Source of the DNA: Bacterioplanes sanyensis
GTDB taxonomy: Bacteria > Pseudomonadota > Gammaproteobacteria > Pseudomonadales > Oceanobacteraceae
Assembly (NCBI RefSeq): GCF_014652515.1
Contig: NZ_BMYY01000008.1
Coordinates: 62,001-126,000, forward strand
DNA: 64,000 nt
Direction: 5' to 3'
Shown here piece after piece: positions 9,888 to 19,608 of the stretch. The notes below the pieces were generated by a model, which ran no database searches, had not been told where the DNA came from, and was given only the letters and a program-made list of their open reading frames with translations. Each line of letters starts with the position of its first letter. Within the stretch, counting starts at the first letter, position 1. Position numbers and translations under genes: made by a program.

Positions 9888-10624
9888 TCGTCTTTGATTG
9901 GCAGCCAGGCCAGCAACTGCGCCTGGCCGCCAATCGCGATGAGTTTTATCAGCGCCCCACCGCCCCAATGCATGTGTGGCCAACCGAGCCGCCCATATTA
10001 GCCGGCAAAGATTTAGACCAAGGCGGTAGCTGGCTGGGCATCAGCCAAACCGGCCGCATCGCCATGCTGACCAACGTACGCCAACCCGGGCAAGGCCGAG
10101 ATGCTCGGCAATCGCGGGGGGCGCTGGTCACCGACTTTTTGCTATCAACGTTGCCGGCTGACGACTATTTGCAAAGCCTTGCCCCCAACGACTACGGCCC
10201 CTTTAACCTTATCTGCGGCACATTAGATGCGCTCTGGTATCTGAGTAACTGCTCCTCTCGGCCAGCTCAGCGCATCTCGGCAGGCGTTCATGTGTTAAGC
10301 AATGCCGCGTTGGATACACCTTGGCCTAAAGCCGAGCTAGCGCGTCAGCAACTGGCAGATTGCCAAGCTGAACTGCCGCTGGGCATTCTCAATCAGCGCC
10401 AGCCTTTTGCCGATGAGCAATTGCCCAATACCGGGGTGCCAGCAGAGCTGGAAAAACAGCTATCGGCGCAGCACATTCACATTGCCGGATCGTATGGCAC
10501 CCGCTGCCAGACGGCCATACATTGGCGTGGCCAGCAGTTACAGATGGCCGAGCAAAGTTTCAATAGCGATGCGCAACCCGACGTTGCTTGTCATTGGCGC
10601 TGGCAGCTACAGGAAGATGGATGA
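9878..10624 (+). CDS. NRDE (TANGO2) family protein
   Basis: A 248-residue protein of the NRDE/TANGO2 family, named for the motif seen here as [13 protein letters not shown]. The family begins with a conserved Met-Cys, present here as [21 protein letters not shown] and NVRQP also fit. The animal relative is linked to heme/lipid handling, and bacterial roles are poorly defined. The second half resembles Ntn-hydrolase folds, consistent with the N-terminal cysteine as a possible nucleophile. The start overlaps the end of parC by 10 bp, so it is probably expressed with it. Confidence 0.88.
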   Translation: MCLIVFDWQPGQQLRLAANRDEFYQRPTAPMHVWPTEPPILAGKDLDQGGSWLGISQTGRIAMLTNVRQPGQGRDARQSRGALVTDFLLSTLPADDYLQSLAPNDYGPFNLICGTLDALWYLSNCSSRPAQRISAGVHVLSNAALDTPWPKAELARQQLADCQAELPLGILNQRQPFADEQLPNTGVPAELEKQLSAQHIHIAGSYGTRCQTAIHWRGQQLQMAEQSFNSDAQPDVACHWRWQLQEDG

Positions 10625-10806
10625 TGTTTTTTGGGCTGCTGATATTGGATTGTTGAGAACAGTTACGCGAACAAATGCGTAACCCCCTGATACACATAGA
10701 AAACTCAAAAAGAATAAAAATATCAGTTGCATTCAATTACAAAATTCTTCCGACCAGCCACCTTTTAGCACCACACTTTTTCCTATCTGAGTCCATACTA
10801 AATGGC

Positions 10807-12597
10807 ATGGAAACTCAGTACACGGAACAGCGCCGCCCGCGCCACGCCATTCGCGCCACAGGCATCATAGCCTTGGTGTGCATGGCATTGCTGTTCGCCG
10901 CGCTGGCTGCCAGCATCAATACCAAGCCCTATATGCCGCCCACCGTGGCTCAGCGCTATATGGAGCATTGGCTGATTGAGTCCTCTCGCCAGGTCGCGGG
11001 CGAAGTGCGTCTCAAGCATGTGCGCGCCATTGAACCCTTCTATTTGCGCCGCGACTATCAACCTGTGTGGATGGACAGCTTCGAAATCACCGAAGCCGGA
11101 CGCGAGCTGCTGCAAGCCTTGCGTGAAACCGCCGCCGACGACTGGCGCAACTACGGTTATGAGCTGCCCGTGCTTGAGCGCGAAGCCAGCCGGTTATCCA
11201 ACATTCCCAAGCAAGCAACGGCAGTTGAAGTGTTGCTCACCGACGCCTTTGTTACCTACGCCAAACAAGTGTTGAATTCGGAACTGCTGCCCGACTTAAA
11301 TGAAGGCGATCACCCGATTCGCAAGGTCGCCAACAACGACAGCCTAGGCAGAGCTCAAATCAGCGAAGAACGCATTATTGAGTTGCTACACGAGTCTATT
11401 GATCGTGGCCAGCTAGAGCACTTAGTGGAACAACTTACGCCTTCTCATCCTGGCTATTTGAAATTGCGTGGAGAGTTGAATCGCTATCGTGATATCGCCA
11501 GTTCCGGCCGTTGGCAACCATTGCCTGAGGATATGTTGCTGCAGCCTGGCGACCAGCATCGGCATGTACCACAACTGCGCTGGATGCTATCTCAGTATGG
11601 CGACCTGAAAAAAGGCGCCCTCGCCTGGCTGTTCCGTGAAAAAACCGAGTTGACCGAACAGCCTGCGGCCGAAGATCAAATAGATTTGTCATTGCCTCAG
11701 TTCAACTATGACGAAGCCTTGCAAGAAGCCGTACAGCATTTCCAACAACGCCACAAGCTGCCTACAACGGGCGAGTTGGATGCAGCGACACTGGCCGCTT
11801 TGAATGTGCCCCCGCATCAGGTGGCGCAACGGATTGCCCACAATATGAAGCGCTGGCGCCATCTACCCGAGCGTTTAGGCCAGCGCCACGTAATGGTCAA
11901 TATGGCTGATTTCAGGTTGCAGCTTATCGACGGCGACACCACAGAGCTGGATATGAAAGTCATCATTGGTAACAACCAGCGTCGCACTCCCGTTATGGCG
12001 CAGAGCATCAGTACCTTGGAATTGGCACCGACTTGGTCAGTACCGCGTCGTATTGCCGTCACCAGTTTGCTACCTAAGATTCGTCGCAATCCGGATTATT
12101 TGCGTCAGAAGGGCTATCAAATCATCGGCCGCGTCGATGGTGTGGATAAGTTTATCTCTCCGGATGATGTCGATTGGTCGCGCTTGAGCGCCAACTATTT
12201 TCCTTATCGCCTGATCCAAAAGGCCGGTGACGATAACGCTCTGGGTACCATCAAGTTCTTGTTCCCTAATGATCGCGATATCTACTTACATGACACCTCG
12301 CAGCCAGAGCTGTTTAATTTGGATAAGCGTGCCCTCAGCTCAGGCTGCGTGCGGGTCGAGCAACCTCGTCTGCTCGCTGAAAAACTCTTGCGGGGCCAGC
12401 AAGGCTGGAACCGCCACGCCATCGACAGTGCCATCGAGCAAACCCGCACTACCCGTATTCGACTACAGGAGGAAGTCCCAGTGTATCTAATGTATTGGAC
12501 CACTTGGGTTGATGAGCAGGGCGTCTTACAAGTGCGCGATGATGTGTATAAGCGTGACCTAATCGCGGGCCAAGCGCCGGTGAATCCAGAGGCTTGA
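10807..12597 (+). CDS. L,D-transpeptidase (YcbB/LdtD type)
   Basis: A murein L,D-transpeptidase that would form 3-3 crosslinks between meso-diaminopimelate residues in the periplasm. The ATG at 10807 (METQYTEQ) gives 596 residues; a reading from 10675 would place about 45 residues of unlikely, AT-rich leader before it. An N-terminal anchor helix (GIIALVCMALLFAALAAS) follows a basic segment. A large scaffold domain comes next, then a peptidoglycan-binding motif (EAVQHFQQRHKLPTTGELD). The YkuD catalytic core has His near 495 in HDTS and SSGCVR with Cys near 514. The layout matches YcbB. The next gene downstream, DUF882, follows YcbB in E. coli as well. Confidence 0.93.
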   Translation: METQYTEQRRPRHAIRATGIIALVCMALLFAALAASINTKPYMPPTVAQRYMEHWLIESSRQVAGEVRLKHVRAIEPFYLRRDYQPVWMDSFEITEAGRELLQALRETAADDWRNYGYELPVLEREASRLSNIPKQATAVEVLLTDAFVTYAKQVLNSELLPDLNEGDHPIRKVANNDSLGRAQISEERIIELLHESIDRGQLEHLVEQLTPSHPGYLKLRGELNRYRDIASSGRWQPLPEDMLLQPGDQHRHVPQLRWMLSQYGDLKKGALAWLFREKTELTEQPAAEDQIDLSLPQFNYDEALQEAVQHFQQRHKLPTTGELDAATLAALNVPPHQVAQRIAHNMKRWRHLPERLGQRHVMVNMADFRLQLIDGDTTELDMKVIIGNNQRRTPVMAQSISTLELAPTWSVPRRIAVTSLLPKIRRNPDYLRQKGYQIIGRVDGVDKFISPDDVDWSRLSANYFPYRLIQKAGDDNALGTIKFLFPNDRDIYLHDTSQPELFNLDKRALSSGCVRVEQPRLLAEKLLRGQQGWNRHAIDSAIEQTRTTRIRLQEEVPVYLMYWTTWVDEQGVLQVRDDVYKRDLIAGQAPVNPEA

Positions 12598-12794
12598 CCC
12601 CACAGCGCCCCCCCCTCAATAAGCGCGGCTACATTGTAACGATTGCTTTGGTGGTGTTTCTGTAACTTCAGGCGTCCCTCTCCTGCCTTACTTGTCTTTC
12701 AAAAATCCACTGTGCGCTAGTTCCGGTTTGCACCTAGTACTTTTGGCATACTCGGCGCGAATTTGATCACAATTTAACCACAGGCATTTTAATC

Positions 12795-13340
12795 ATGATC
12801 AGTCGTCGTCGTTTGCTGGCGCAAGCCGGCTGCCTTTCGGCCGCCACGCTCGTTGGAACTGGTTTCTCTTTTTCGGCACACGCTGCTGCTGGCGAGCGTA
12901 CTTTGCGCCTCTATAACATCCATACCGGCGAGTTTCTCAACACCACCTTTTGGGCTGATGGCCAATACATAGACGATGAACTACAGAACCTAGACCTGCT
13001 GGTGCGCGACCATCGCGCCAATGAAGCCATTGCCATGCAGCGTGAGCTGTACCAGCGTTTGTACGATTTGCAGCAACTGTTTAACGCCAGTGAGCCTATG
13101 TATGTGATTTCTGGCTATCGCGCGCCCAGCACCAATCATTCGATGCGCCAAGCATCCAATGGTGTGGCTGAGGGCAGCCTGCACATGCAAGGTAAAGCCA
13201 TTGATATTCGCATCCCTGGTGTATCTCACCGTCATTTGCACAAGGCTGCATTAGCGATGCAAGCGGGTGGCGTCGGTTACTACCCAAGTGACGGCTTTGT
13301 TCATATCGATACTGGCCGAGTGCGGCGCTGGCGCGCTTAA
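12795..13340 (+). CDS. ycbK: DUF882/YcbK-like M15 peptidase with Tat-type signal
   Basis: A 181-residue exported protein of the YcbK (DUF882, peptidase M15A-like) family. The leader MISRRRLLAQAG contains a twin-arginine S-R-R-R-L-L motif before a hydrophobic stretch ending AHA, consistent with Tat export. The mature domain has the zinc-site pattern of M15 DD-peptidases: SLHMQGKAIDI (His and Asp) and FVHIDTG (His). GYRAPSTN and AGGVGYYP match YcbK closely. A wall role next to the L,D-transpeptidase is likely but unproven. The 197-bp upstream gap holds an extended -10-like TGGCATACT at 12744-12752. The stop overlaps the convergent ptsP by 4 bp. Confidence 0.92.
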   Translation: MISRRRLLAQAGCLSAATLVGTGFSFSAHAAAGERTLRLYNIHTGEFLNTTFWADGQYIDDELQNLDLLVRDHRANEAIAMQRELYQRLYDLQQLFNASEPMYVISGYRAPSTNHSMRQASNGVAEGSLHMQGKAIDIRIPGVSHRHLHKAALAMQAGGVGYYPSDGFVHIDTGRVRRWRA

Positions 13341-15631
13341 CGCGGCCCTTCGCTGCCGCCAGGGCTGATAATGCGAGCAAAGCCGGCTTTTTCCAGCGAC
13401 AGCTGAATGGTCGATACGATGATGGGGGCGCTATCGATTTGCATGACTTCATCCAGCAAGGATTGCGCCCAGCTACGGCTGATGCCACGCAACACGGACT
13501 TTACTTTGGGCAAGTTGGTGGCATTCATCGACAGCATGTCGTAGCCCATCGCCAGCAATAACACAGCACCGTGCGGGCTACCTGCCATTTCACCGCAGAC
13601 GCTGACCGGCGTATCACTGGCCTTGGCATCACGAGCAATCATATTGAGTGCGTTCAAAACCGCCGGGTGAAACGCCTGATAGAGATCGGCAACGCGCGGG
13701 TTGTTGCGATCCACCGCCAGCAAATACTGGGTCAGGTCGTTACTGCCCACAGATAAAAAGTCGACCCGTGCCGCCAGCTCTCGAATCTGATACACGGCTG
13801 CAGGGACTTCGACCATCACTCCGACGTCTGGCATCACAATATCGAAACCTTCCTCAAGTAGCTCGGCATGGGCTCGATAGATCAGGTGCAAGGCTTCATC
13901 CACTTCATTCACACTGCTGATCATCGGCAGCATGATGCGCAGGTTATCCAGCCCCTCACTGGCTTTCAGCATGGCGCGAATCTGTACCAGAAAAATCTCT
14001 GGATGATCTAAGGTCACGCGAATACCACGCCAGCCCAGAAACGGGTTGGCTTCTTCAATCGGAAAGTAGGTCAGGGATTTATCCCCGCCAATGTCCAGCG
14101 TGCGCATGGTCACCGGACTGGGGGCAAAGGTCTTTAGCTGCTGGTGATAAATTTTCTGTTGCTCTGCTTCCGACGGGAAGCGGTCTTTCATCATAAACGG
14201 CACTTCGGTGCGGTACAGGCCCACGCCTTCAGCGCCGCGCTCAAGGCTGCGCACCGCATCCGTGATTAAGCCCGTGTTTACCCACAGTGGGATCCGATGG
14301 CCATCAATGGTCTCTGCAGGCTCGTCTTTCAGCTCCAGCAAATCCTGCTGCAGGGCCTGCTCTTCTTCAAAAATCGCTTGGTACTGCTCAGTTAACTCTT
14401 CACTGGGGTTAGAAAACAGCTGGCCGCGGTAACCGTCAACAATTAGGCGACGCCCATTGAGTTTGCCGTAGGGCAAGTCCACCACCCCCATGACGGTAGG
14501 GATGCCCATGGCGCGCGCCAAAATGGCCACATGCGAGTTAGAAGAGCCTTTGACCGAAACAAGGCCGCGTAACTTTTCCGCCGGCACCTCGGCCAGCATG
14601 GCTGGCGTCAGTTCTTCACTCACCAAAATGGTGTCTTGCGGCAAAGCATCCACATCCAGCTGACTGCTGTTGCCTTCCAAATGCGCCAGAATGCGCGTGC
14701 CTAAATCGCGAATATCCGTTGCGCGCTCACGCAGGTAGACGTCTTCCATCACTTGAAAATGGCCGACGTAATCCATCACCACTTGGCGCAAAGCACCTGC
14801 AGCCCAGTTGTTACTGTCGATGATGCGCTGGCGCACTTCGGCACCCAACGCGTTGTCATCCAGCATATTGAGGTACACATCGAAGAGTGCCATCTCTTCC
14901 GGTCTTAGCTCTCCGCTGAGTTGCTCACCGAGTTGGCGAATTTCCTCTCGCGCTTCGTTTAACGCATGGTCAAAGCGCAGTACCTCGGCATCAACGGAAT
15001 CCGGCTCTTTATCGACGACGGTACTGAGATCAGCCGCTGGGGTAATGACCCAGCCGATGCCCAGCCCAACACCGGGCGCCCCCGGTGCGCCGGCAAAGCG
15101 CGCACTGCGACGACGCTCACCGGTTTGGTTGTGCAACTCAAGAATATCGCCAGTGGCTTCGGCGTGGGCAATGACCCCGGCCAGCTGAGCCGACATAGTG
15201 ACCAAAAATGCTTCTTCACCCTGGTCGAACTGACGACTCTGGCGTTGCTGCACCACCAATACGCCCATCAGGCGTTTATGGTGAATAATAGGAACACCAA
15301 GAAACGAGTTAAACGGCGACTCACCGGTTTCTGATACGAAGTGGAAGTTAGGGTGCGCTGGCGCGTTGTCGATGTTCAACGGCTCTTCCCGCATGCCTAC
15401 CAGAGCCACCAAGCCCTGCGACGTGGCCAGCCGCACCCGACCGACGGCTTTCTTATTCAGGCCTTCGGTGGCCATCAATACATATTCTTTGCTGTCTGCA
15501 TCGTAAAGATAAACCGAGCACACCTCAGTTTGCATTGCCGCCCGGATACGCGCCACCACGATATCCAAAGCCTGATTGAGGTTGGCGGCGGTGCTGACTT
15601 CCTGAACAATACGACGCAGAATATCCAGCAT
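13337..15631 (-). CDS. ptsP: GAF-domain phosphoenolpyruvate-protein phosphotransferase (PtsP, EI-Ntr)
   Basis: First enzyme of the nitrogen-type phosphotransferase system; takes phosphate from PEP and passes it to NPr. Residues 1 to about 160 form a GAF domain (GLVALVGMREEPLNI, FLGVPIIHH). The phosphohistidine domain follows, with the active-site His near residue 367 in SSNSHVAILARAMGIPT. The C-terminal TIM-barrel PEP-binding domain shows RTEVPFM, TLDIGGDK and GSNDLTQY. The 764 residues match PtsP of Pseudomonas and E. coli. It lies 56 bp after rppH, the same pairing as in those organisms. GAF binding of 2-oxoglutarate or glutamine is reported for the family. Confidence 0.96.
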   Translation of the reverse strand: MLDILRRIVQEVSTAANLNQALDIVVARIRAAMQTEVCSVYLYDADSKEYVLMATEGLNKKAVGRVRLATSQGLVALVGMREEPLNIDNAPAHPNFHFVSETGESPFNSFLGVPIIHHKRLMGVLVVQQRQSRQFDQGEEAFLVTMSAQLAGVIAHAEATGDILELHNQTGERRRSARFAGAPGAPGVGLGIGWVITPAADLSTVVDKEPDSVDAEVLRFDHALNEAREEIRQLGEQLSGELRPEEMALFDVYLNMLDDNALGAEVRQRIIDSNNWAAGALRQVVMDYVGHFQVMEDVYLRERATDIRDLGTRILAHLEGNSSQLDVDALPQDTILVSEELTPAMLAEVPAEKLRGLVSVKGSSNSHVAILARAMGIPTVMGVVDLPYGKLNGRRLIVDGYRGQLFSNPSEELTEQYQAIFEEEQALQQDLLELKDEPAETIDGHRIPLWVNTGLITDAVRSLERGAEGVGLYRTEVPFMMKDRFPSEAEQQKIYHQQLKTFAPSPVTMRTLDIGGDKSLTYFPIEEANPFLGWRGIRVTLDHPEIFLVQIRAMLKASEGLDNLRIMLPMISSVNEVDEALHLIYRAHAELLEEGFDIVMPDVGVMVEVPAAVYQIRELAARVDFLSVGSNDLTQYLLAVDRNNPRVADLYQAFHPAVLNALNMIARDAKASDTPVSVCGEMAGSPHGAVLLLAMGYDMLSMNATNLPKVKSVLRGISRSWAQSLLDEVMQIDSAPIIVSTIQLSLEKAGFARIISPGGSEGPR

Positions 15632-15687
15632 AAACCTTACCTTTGTTAGTGGCGCTAGGGCCTGTTCAACTCATGCCAGCAGACCCA

Positions 15688-16182
15688 CTAGCCATGATGC
15701 CGGCGTTGTAGCCGAGCCACTCGGGGTGCCAGCTCCGCCAGTGCACTGCGGTAAACGTCGCGTTTGAACGACACCACCTGACCCAGTGGATACCAGTAAC
15801 TCACCCACTGCCAGCCATCAAACTCCGGCTTGGCTGTGGCGCGCACATCCACGCGTTCATCACTGCTTAGCAAACGCAGCAAATACCATTTTTGTTTTTG
15901 CCCGACACACACGGGTCGGCTGTCTTGTCGAACCATGCGCCGTGGCAGGCGATAACGCAGCCAACCGCGGGTACAGCCCAGAATTTTGACATCCTCTGGC
16001 TGCAGTCCGACCTCCTCTGCCAACTCCCTGTACAGCGCTTTCTCTGGCGATTCCCCTTTTTTTATGCCGCCCTGTGGAAACTGCCAAGCATCCTGCCCCA
16101 CACGGCGGGCCCATAAAACCTGGCCGGCATCATTGCAAATGATGATGCCAACGTTCGGGCGGTACCCTTGATCGTCAATCAC
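15688..16182 (-). CDS. rppH: RNA pyrophosphohydrolase (RppH)
   Basis: Nudix hydrolase that removes pyrophosphate from the 5' end of mRNAs, licensing RNase E decay. The Nudix box [20 protein letters not shown] with VGL is complete. [20 protein letters not shown] and [11 protein letters not shown] are RppH hallmarks. Family members begin M-I-D-x-x-G-Y-R-P, which supports the GTG at 16182 (164 residues). An in-frame TTG at 16194 would add four residues and has no better ribosome-binding site. The gene heads a minus-strand unit with ptsP and diverges from the HAD-imelysin pair. Confidence 0.95.
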   Translation of the reverse strand: MIDDQGYRPNVGIIICNDAGQVLWARRVGQDAWQFPQGGIKKGESPEKALYRELAEEVGLQPEDVKILGCTRGWLRYRLPRRMVRQDSRPVCVGQKQKWYLLRLLSSDERVDVRATAKPEFDGWQWVSYWYPLGQVVSFKRDVYRSALAELAPRVARLQRRHHG

Positions 16183-16301
16183 ACTGTTTTCCAATTCTTT
16201 GTCTTGGCTTCAACCTTGCCGATTTACCGCCAAAGGTCAAGCACCAGTGTCAGACTAAGCCGCTCAGTGCCAGTTAGAATCTAAGCTTTTATTGAAGATG
16301 A

Positions 16302-16326
16302 CTTTATAAAACCAAGCCTTATAAAG
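16302..16326. repeat. 25-bp inverted repeat between rppH and the HAD gene
   Basis: Perfect 8-bp arms CTTTATAA and TTATAAAG separated by nine bases. It lies about 120 bp from the rppH start and 111 bp from the HAD start, between divergent units. No T-run follows either arm, so it is not an obvious intrinsic terminator. It does not match a Fur box. An operator for one or both units is possible. Confidence 0.5.
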
Positions 16327-16375
16327 AAAGTTAGCAGAAGGCGTTCAATCTTGCTGCAGCGAGCAGCGTTCAGAC

Positions 16376-16404
16376 CTGTCAGAGCGCAGCGTTTGCGCTA
16401 CTAT
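16376..16404 (+). promoter_or_regulatory. Candidate sigma-70 promoter for HAD-imelysin pair
   Basis: CTGTCA at 16376-16381 and TACTAT at 16399-16404, with a 17-bp spacer. The predicted start is about 27 bp before the GTG at 16438. Matches to consensus are moderate (4/6 and 5/6). Confidence 0.4.
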
Positions 16405-16437
16405 GTGCGGCCGATACTGATGCAGGAGAGACGCCTC

Positions 16438-17094
16438 GTGGCTTTGGCGATTTTTGATCTTGACCACACCCTGTTAAACGGCGACAGCGATCATGCCTGG
16501 GGGCAATATCTCGTCGACCGCCAACTGGTTGCTGCCGAAGAACACCAGCGCCGTAATGATGAATTCTATCAGCAGTATCAGGCCGGCACTCTGGATATTG
16601 ACGCCTACCTGGCCTTTGCCTTAGAGCCCTTAACCCGCTACCCACGCGCCGTCATGGAAGCAGAGCGCGAGCAATTTTTGCAGCAGCGCATCTTGCCCAT
16701 GATCAGCGCCAAGAGCCGCGAGCTGATCGCCGAGCACCAGCAGCGCGGCGATCGCTTGTTGATCATTACTGCCACTAACGGATTTGTGACCTATCCGATA
16801 GCCGAAATGCTCGGTATCGCAGATATTATCGCTCCACAGCCAGAGCTTGCAGGCAACGACTACACCGGTCGCATTGTGGGTATTCCCAGCTTTCAGCAAG
16901 GTAAGGTGACGCGCCTGCAACAGTGGTTGGAGCAACACCAGCTGACGCTCAAGGGCAGCTACTTTTACAGTGATTCTCATAACGACCTGCCATTGTTGCG
17001 CGAAGTCGAGCATCCGGTTGCCGTCGACCCAGATCCAACACTGTTGCAAGTGGCGCAGCAGCAAGGCTGGAAAATTATCAGTTTAAGGGACTGA
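16438..17094 (+). CDS. HAD-IB family phosphatase (SerB-like)
   Basis: A 218-residue HAD-superfamily phosphatase of subfamily IB. Motif I is IFDLDHTLLNGDSDHAW; the extra D-S-D after the motif is typical of PSPase-like enzymes. Motif II is LLIITATN, and motif III/IV is YFYSDSHNDLPLL. The GTG at 16438 is chosen because GGAGAG lies 9 bases upstream and homologues begin just before AIFDLDHTL; the ATG reading from 16351 is rejected. Pseudomonas has a homologous gene beside rppH, as I remember. Substrate is uncertain: phosphoserine or another small phosphomonoester. The imelysin gene follows after 3 bp. Confidence 0.9.
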   Translation: MALAIFDLDHTLLNGDSDHAWGQYLVDRQLVAAEEHQRRNDEFYQQYQAGTLDIDAYLAFALEPLTRYPRAVMEAEREQFLQQRILPMISAKSRELIAEHQQRGDRLLIITATNGFVTYPIAEMLGIADIIAPQPELAGNDYTGRIVGIPSFQQGKVTRLQQWLEQHQLTLKGSYFYSDSHNDLPLLREVEHPVAVDPDPTLLQVAQQQGWKIISLRD

Positions 17095-17097
17095 CTC

Positions 17098-18294
17098 ATG
17101 AACAAACGCTGGGCCATTGGCATTTGCCTGGCATTGCTGACAGCTTGCAATCAGGCGCCGCCACCGGCACCAGCGCCCTCCTCCAACCTCAGTGATGCCC
17201 AGTCCGATATCGTCTCCGACAGCTTGCAGGCGCATGGCTCGGCATTGCGCGCGGACATCGGCCTAGCCGCCTATACGCAGTGGTCGCAGGCCAGTCAAAG
17301 CGCACAAAAGCTGGACGCCAGTCTGGCCAGTTTTTTGTACCAACCGGACGATGACAGCCTGACCTTGGCACGCAACGCTTGGCGCCGCGCCTACAGCGAT
17401 TACCTCAAGGCTTTGGTACTGACTCACTTACCGCTGAGCGATCCGCCGGAGTGGCGACGCCAGCAATTGCACTTGCCACGTTTATTGGAACGCCTCGACA
17501 GCTGGCCGATTGAGCCTGGCTACATTGATTATCTGCCGGGCTACCCGTTTAGTGGCATCGTCAATGACCTGGCACTGGAGCTGAGTAGCAGTAGCTTGTT
17601 GGACCAACACGGCTTCTCGGATCCGAGCTACGCCAGCTTAGGCTATCACCCGTTAGAATTTATGTTATGGGGCAGTGACGGCACGCGTTCAGCGAAAGAT
17701 TTTCTGGCGCGAGAAAATACCGCCCCCATCATCTTACCGGCAGAAAGTGACGGCCATAACGCAGTAGAACAGAGCGGCGTTCAAAACCACCATCGGCGCC
17801 GCGATTATCTGCGCTTGGTGAGCGAGCAACTACAAAAAGATTTACAGCGCATTCAACGGCGCTGGCAGCCCAGCGAGGGGTACTATGCTCAAGCATTGCA
17901 AAACAGCGAGCCCCAGCAAGTACTCTACGCTGTGTTAACGGCAGCCCAATCGCTGGTGTCCGATGAGCTGCTGCAACGACGCTTAAACCAGCACAGCAGC
18001 AGCTTTTCCATGACCAGCTTGGATGATGTGCAAGCCTTAAGCGACGGCCTGTTTCACCTGCTGATTCCCACGGATGCCCAATATTCTGGGCTGATCCCGG
18101 TATTGCCCGATGCGCTGCTGCAGCAGTGGCAAGCCTCTCAGCAGCGCATTAACGATTTGCTACTGCAATGGCGCAGTGGCCAGCTGTTGTCTGAGGATGC
18201 GCGTCAGCAGCTACGTGAAAGCTTCATCACACTGCTGTCGTTGCTGCAGCAAAGCGCCGACAGCCAAGGCCTGACGTTGCCGCGCGCGGGTTAG
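17098..18294 (+). CDS. Imelysin-family lipoprotein
   Basis: A 398-residue predicted lipoprotein of the imelysin (peptidase M75/IrpA-like) family. The signal peptide ends LLTAC, a lipobox. The family GxHxxE motif appears as GYHPLEFMLWGSDG near residue 183. FSGIVNDLALE and HHRRRDYLRLVSEQL are also typical. Imelysins are periplasmic or surface proteins tied in several bacteria to iron uptake; proteolysis is doubtful. It is probably cotranscribed with the HAD phosphatase 3 bp upstream. It overlaps the convergent rlmI-like gene by 4 bp. Confidence 0.88.
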   Translation: MNKRWAIGICLALLTACNQAPPPAPAPSSNLSDAQSDIVSDSLQAHGSALRADIGLAAYTQWSQASQSAQKLDASLASFLYQPDDDSLTLARNAWRRAYSDYLKALVLTHLPLSDPPEWRRQQLHLPRLLERLDSWPIEPGYIDYLPGYPFSGIVNDLALELSSSSLLDQHGFSDPSYASLGYHPLEFMLWGSDGTRSAKDFLARENTAPIILPAESDGHNAVEQSGVQNHHRRRDYLRLVSEQLQKDLQRIQRRWQPSEGYYAQALQNSEPQQVLYAVLTAAQSLVSDELLQRRLNQHSSSFSMTSLDDVQALSDGLFHLLIPTDAQYSGLIPVLPDALLQQWQASQQRINDLLLQWRSGQLLSEDARQQLRESFITLLSLLQQSADSQGLTLPRAG

Positions 18295-19487
18295 CGCGTC
18301 GGCAATACCCGCGCGAACACGGCTTTTAAGTAGCGCGTTTCTGGTACCGCTGGCAATACCGGGTGATCAGCCCCCTGACTGCCGATGTGCTGCAGCAATA
18401 CCTCACGATCCAGTTCACGACCAACCAGGCGCAACAAATCCGGCAGACGGTCTTCGCCCAAGTTCATCGAACACGAACCTGACACCAACATGCCGTCTTT
18501 TTGCAGCAAGCGCATGGCCAGTTGATTCAACCGTCGGTAGGCTTGCTCGCCGGCTTTGATGTCCTTGCGACGCGGTATCAGCGCCGGCGGGTCGACCACG
18601 ACAATATCAAAGCGCTCGCCTTCATCGCGCAGCTGTTTGAGCGCCTCAAAGGCGTCGCCCTGCCAGCAATGCAACTGATCGCTGACGTCATTGAGCGCCG
18701 CATTTTGCTCGACCCAGTCCAACGCCCGGGCCGATGCATCAACACAATGGACCTCCGCAGCGCCGTGACGAGCGGCTTGCACCCCCCAACCGCCGATGTA
18801 ACTGAACACGTCCAACACCCGCTTGCCCGCCACCAAGCCATTGAGGCGGGCTCGGTTGTCGCGATGATCGTAAAACCAACCGGTTTTCTGCCCTTCAATA
18901 ACGGGCGCCATAAAGCGGGTATCGTTTTCGATCAAGGGTGCACAGTTATCCTGCAACTCGCCCTTCACCACGGTCACGTATTCATCCAAGCCCAAACTGG
19001 CGCGCAGTTTGCCGTCGTTTTTCAACACAATGGCGCTGGGTTTGGCGACCTGATCAACCGCAGCGACGATGTCGTCACGCATCAGCTCCATACCTTCACT
19101 GGAAATCTGAATCACCACCACATCGCCAAAGCGGTCGATCACCAGACCAGGTAGGGCATCGCTGTCGCCGTACACCCAGCGATAACACTGATGCGGGTAC
19201 CACAGCTCGCGACTGCTTAACGCAACGTTCAAGCGATGCACCAACCACGAACGATCCAGTACTTGACCGGCATCGCGGCTGAACAAGCGCGCGCAAATCA
19301 ACTGCTGCGGGCTCACCAACGCAACGCCTAAAGTCTGACCACTGGCACTTTCGACCACCACCTGTTGGCCCGGCGTGAGGGTTTTGAGCGGCGTTTGTGC
19401 GATGTCGACCTCATTGCTGTAGACCCAGCAATGACCGCCTTTGATTCGTTTATCCGCCTTCGGTTTGAGGCGCAGCAGTGCTGTCAT
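18291..19487 (-). CDS. rlmI: Class I SAM-dependent rRNA methyltransferase, RlmI/PUA type
   Basis: A 398-residue methyltransferase resembling RlmI, which makes 5-methylcytosine in 23S rRNA. The N-terminal PUA domain (RIKGGHCWVYSNEVD) is followed by an EEHEE-like linker and a Rossmann domain. Motif I is VLDVFSYIGGWGVQA, and the acidic loop HCVDAS follows. The catalytic motif IV is VVVDPPAL. Length matches RlmI (396). Paralogous families of the same architecture exist, so the exact target cytosine is inferred, not shown. Convergent with the imelysin gene (4-bp overlap) and divergent from the HDOD gene. Confidence 0.85.
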   Translation of the reverse strand: MTALLRLKPKADKRIKGGHCWVYSNEVDIAQTPLKTLTPGQQVVVESASGQTLGVALVSPQQLICARLFSRDAGQVLDRSWLVHRLNVALSSRELWYPHQCYRWVYGDSDALPGLVIDRFGDVVVIQISSEGMELMRDDIVAAVDQVAKPSAIVLKNDGKLRASLGLDEYVTVVKGELQDNCAPLIENDTRFMAPVIEGQKTGWFYDHRDNRARLNGLVAGKRVLDVFSYIGGWGVQAARHGAAEVHCVDASARALDWVEQNAALNDVSDQLHCWQGDAFEALKQLRDEGERFDIVVVDPPALIPRRKDIKAGEQAYRRLNQLAMRLLQKDGMLVSGSCSMNLGEDRLPDLLRLVGRELDREVLLQHIGSQGADHPVLPAVPETRYLKAVFARVLPTR

Positions 19488-19608
19488 TCTAGGTCTCCAA
19501 CATGGTTACAAAAAAAGACCGCCATTATACGCATTCACTGATTTTGCTCACCCCACCATGCTGATGCCATTGCTACACTTACGCCGTTTTCTGATGACAG
19601 GCAGGGCT

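Noticed and set aside
16195-16270. TGGCAC on the minus strand before rppH as a sigma-54 -24 box
   Set aside because: No GC at the required -12 distance.
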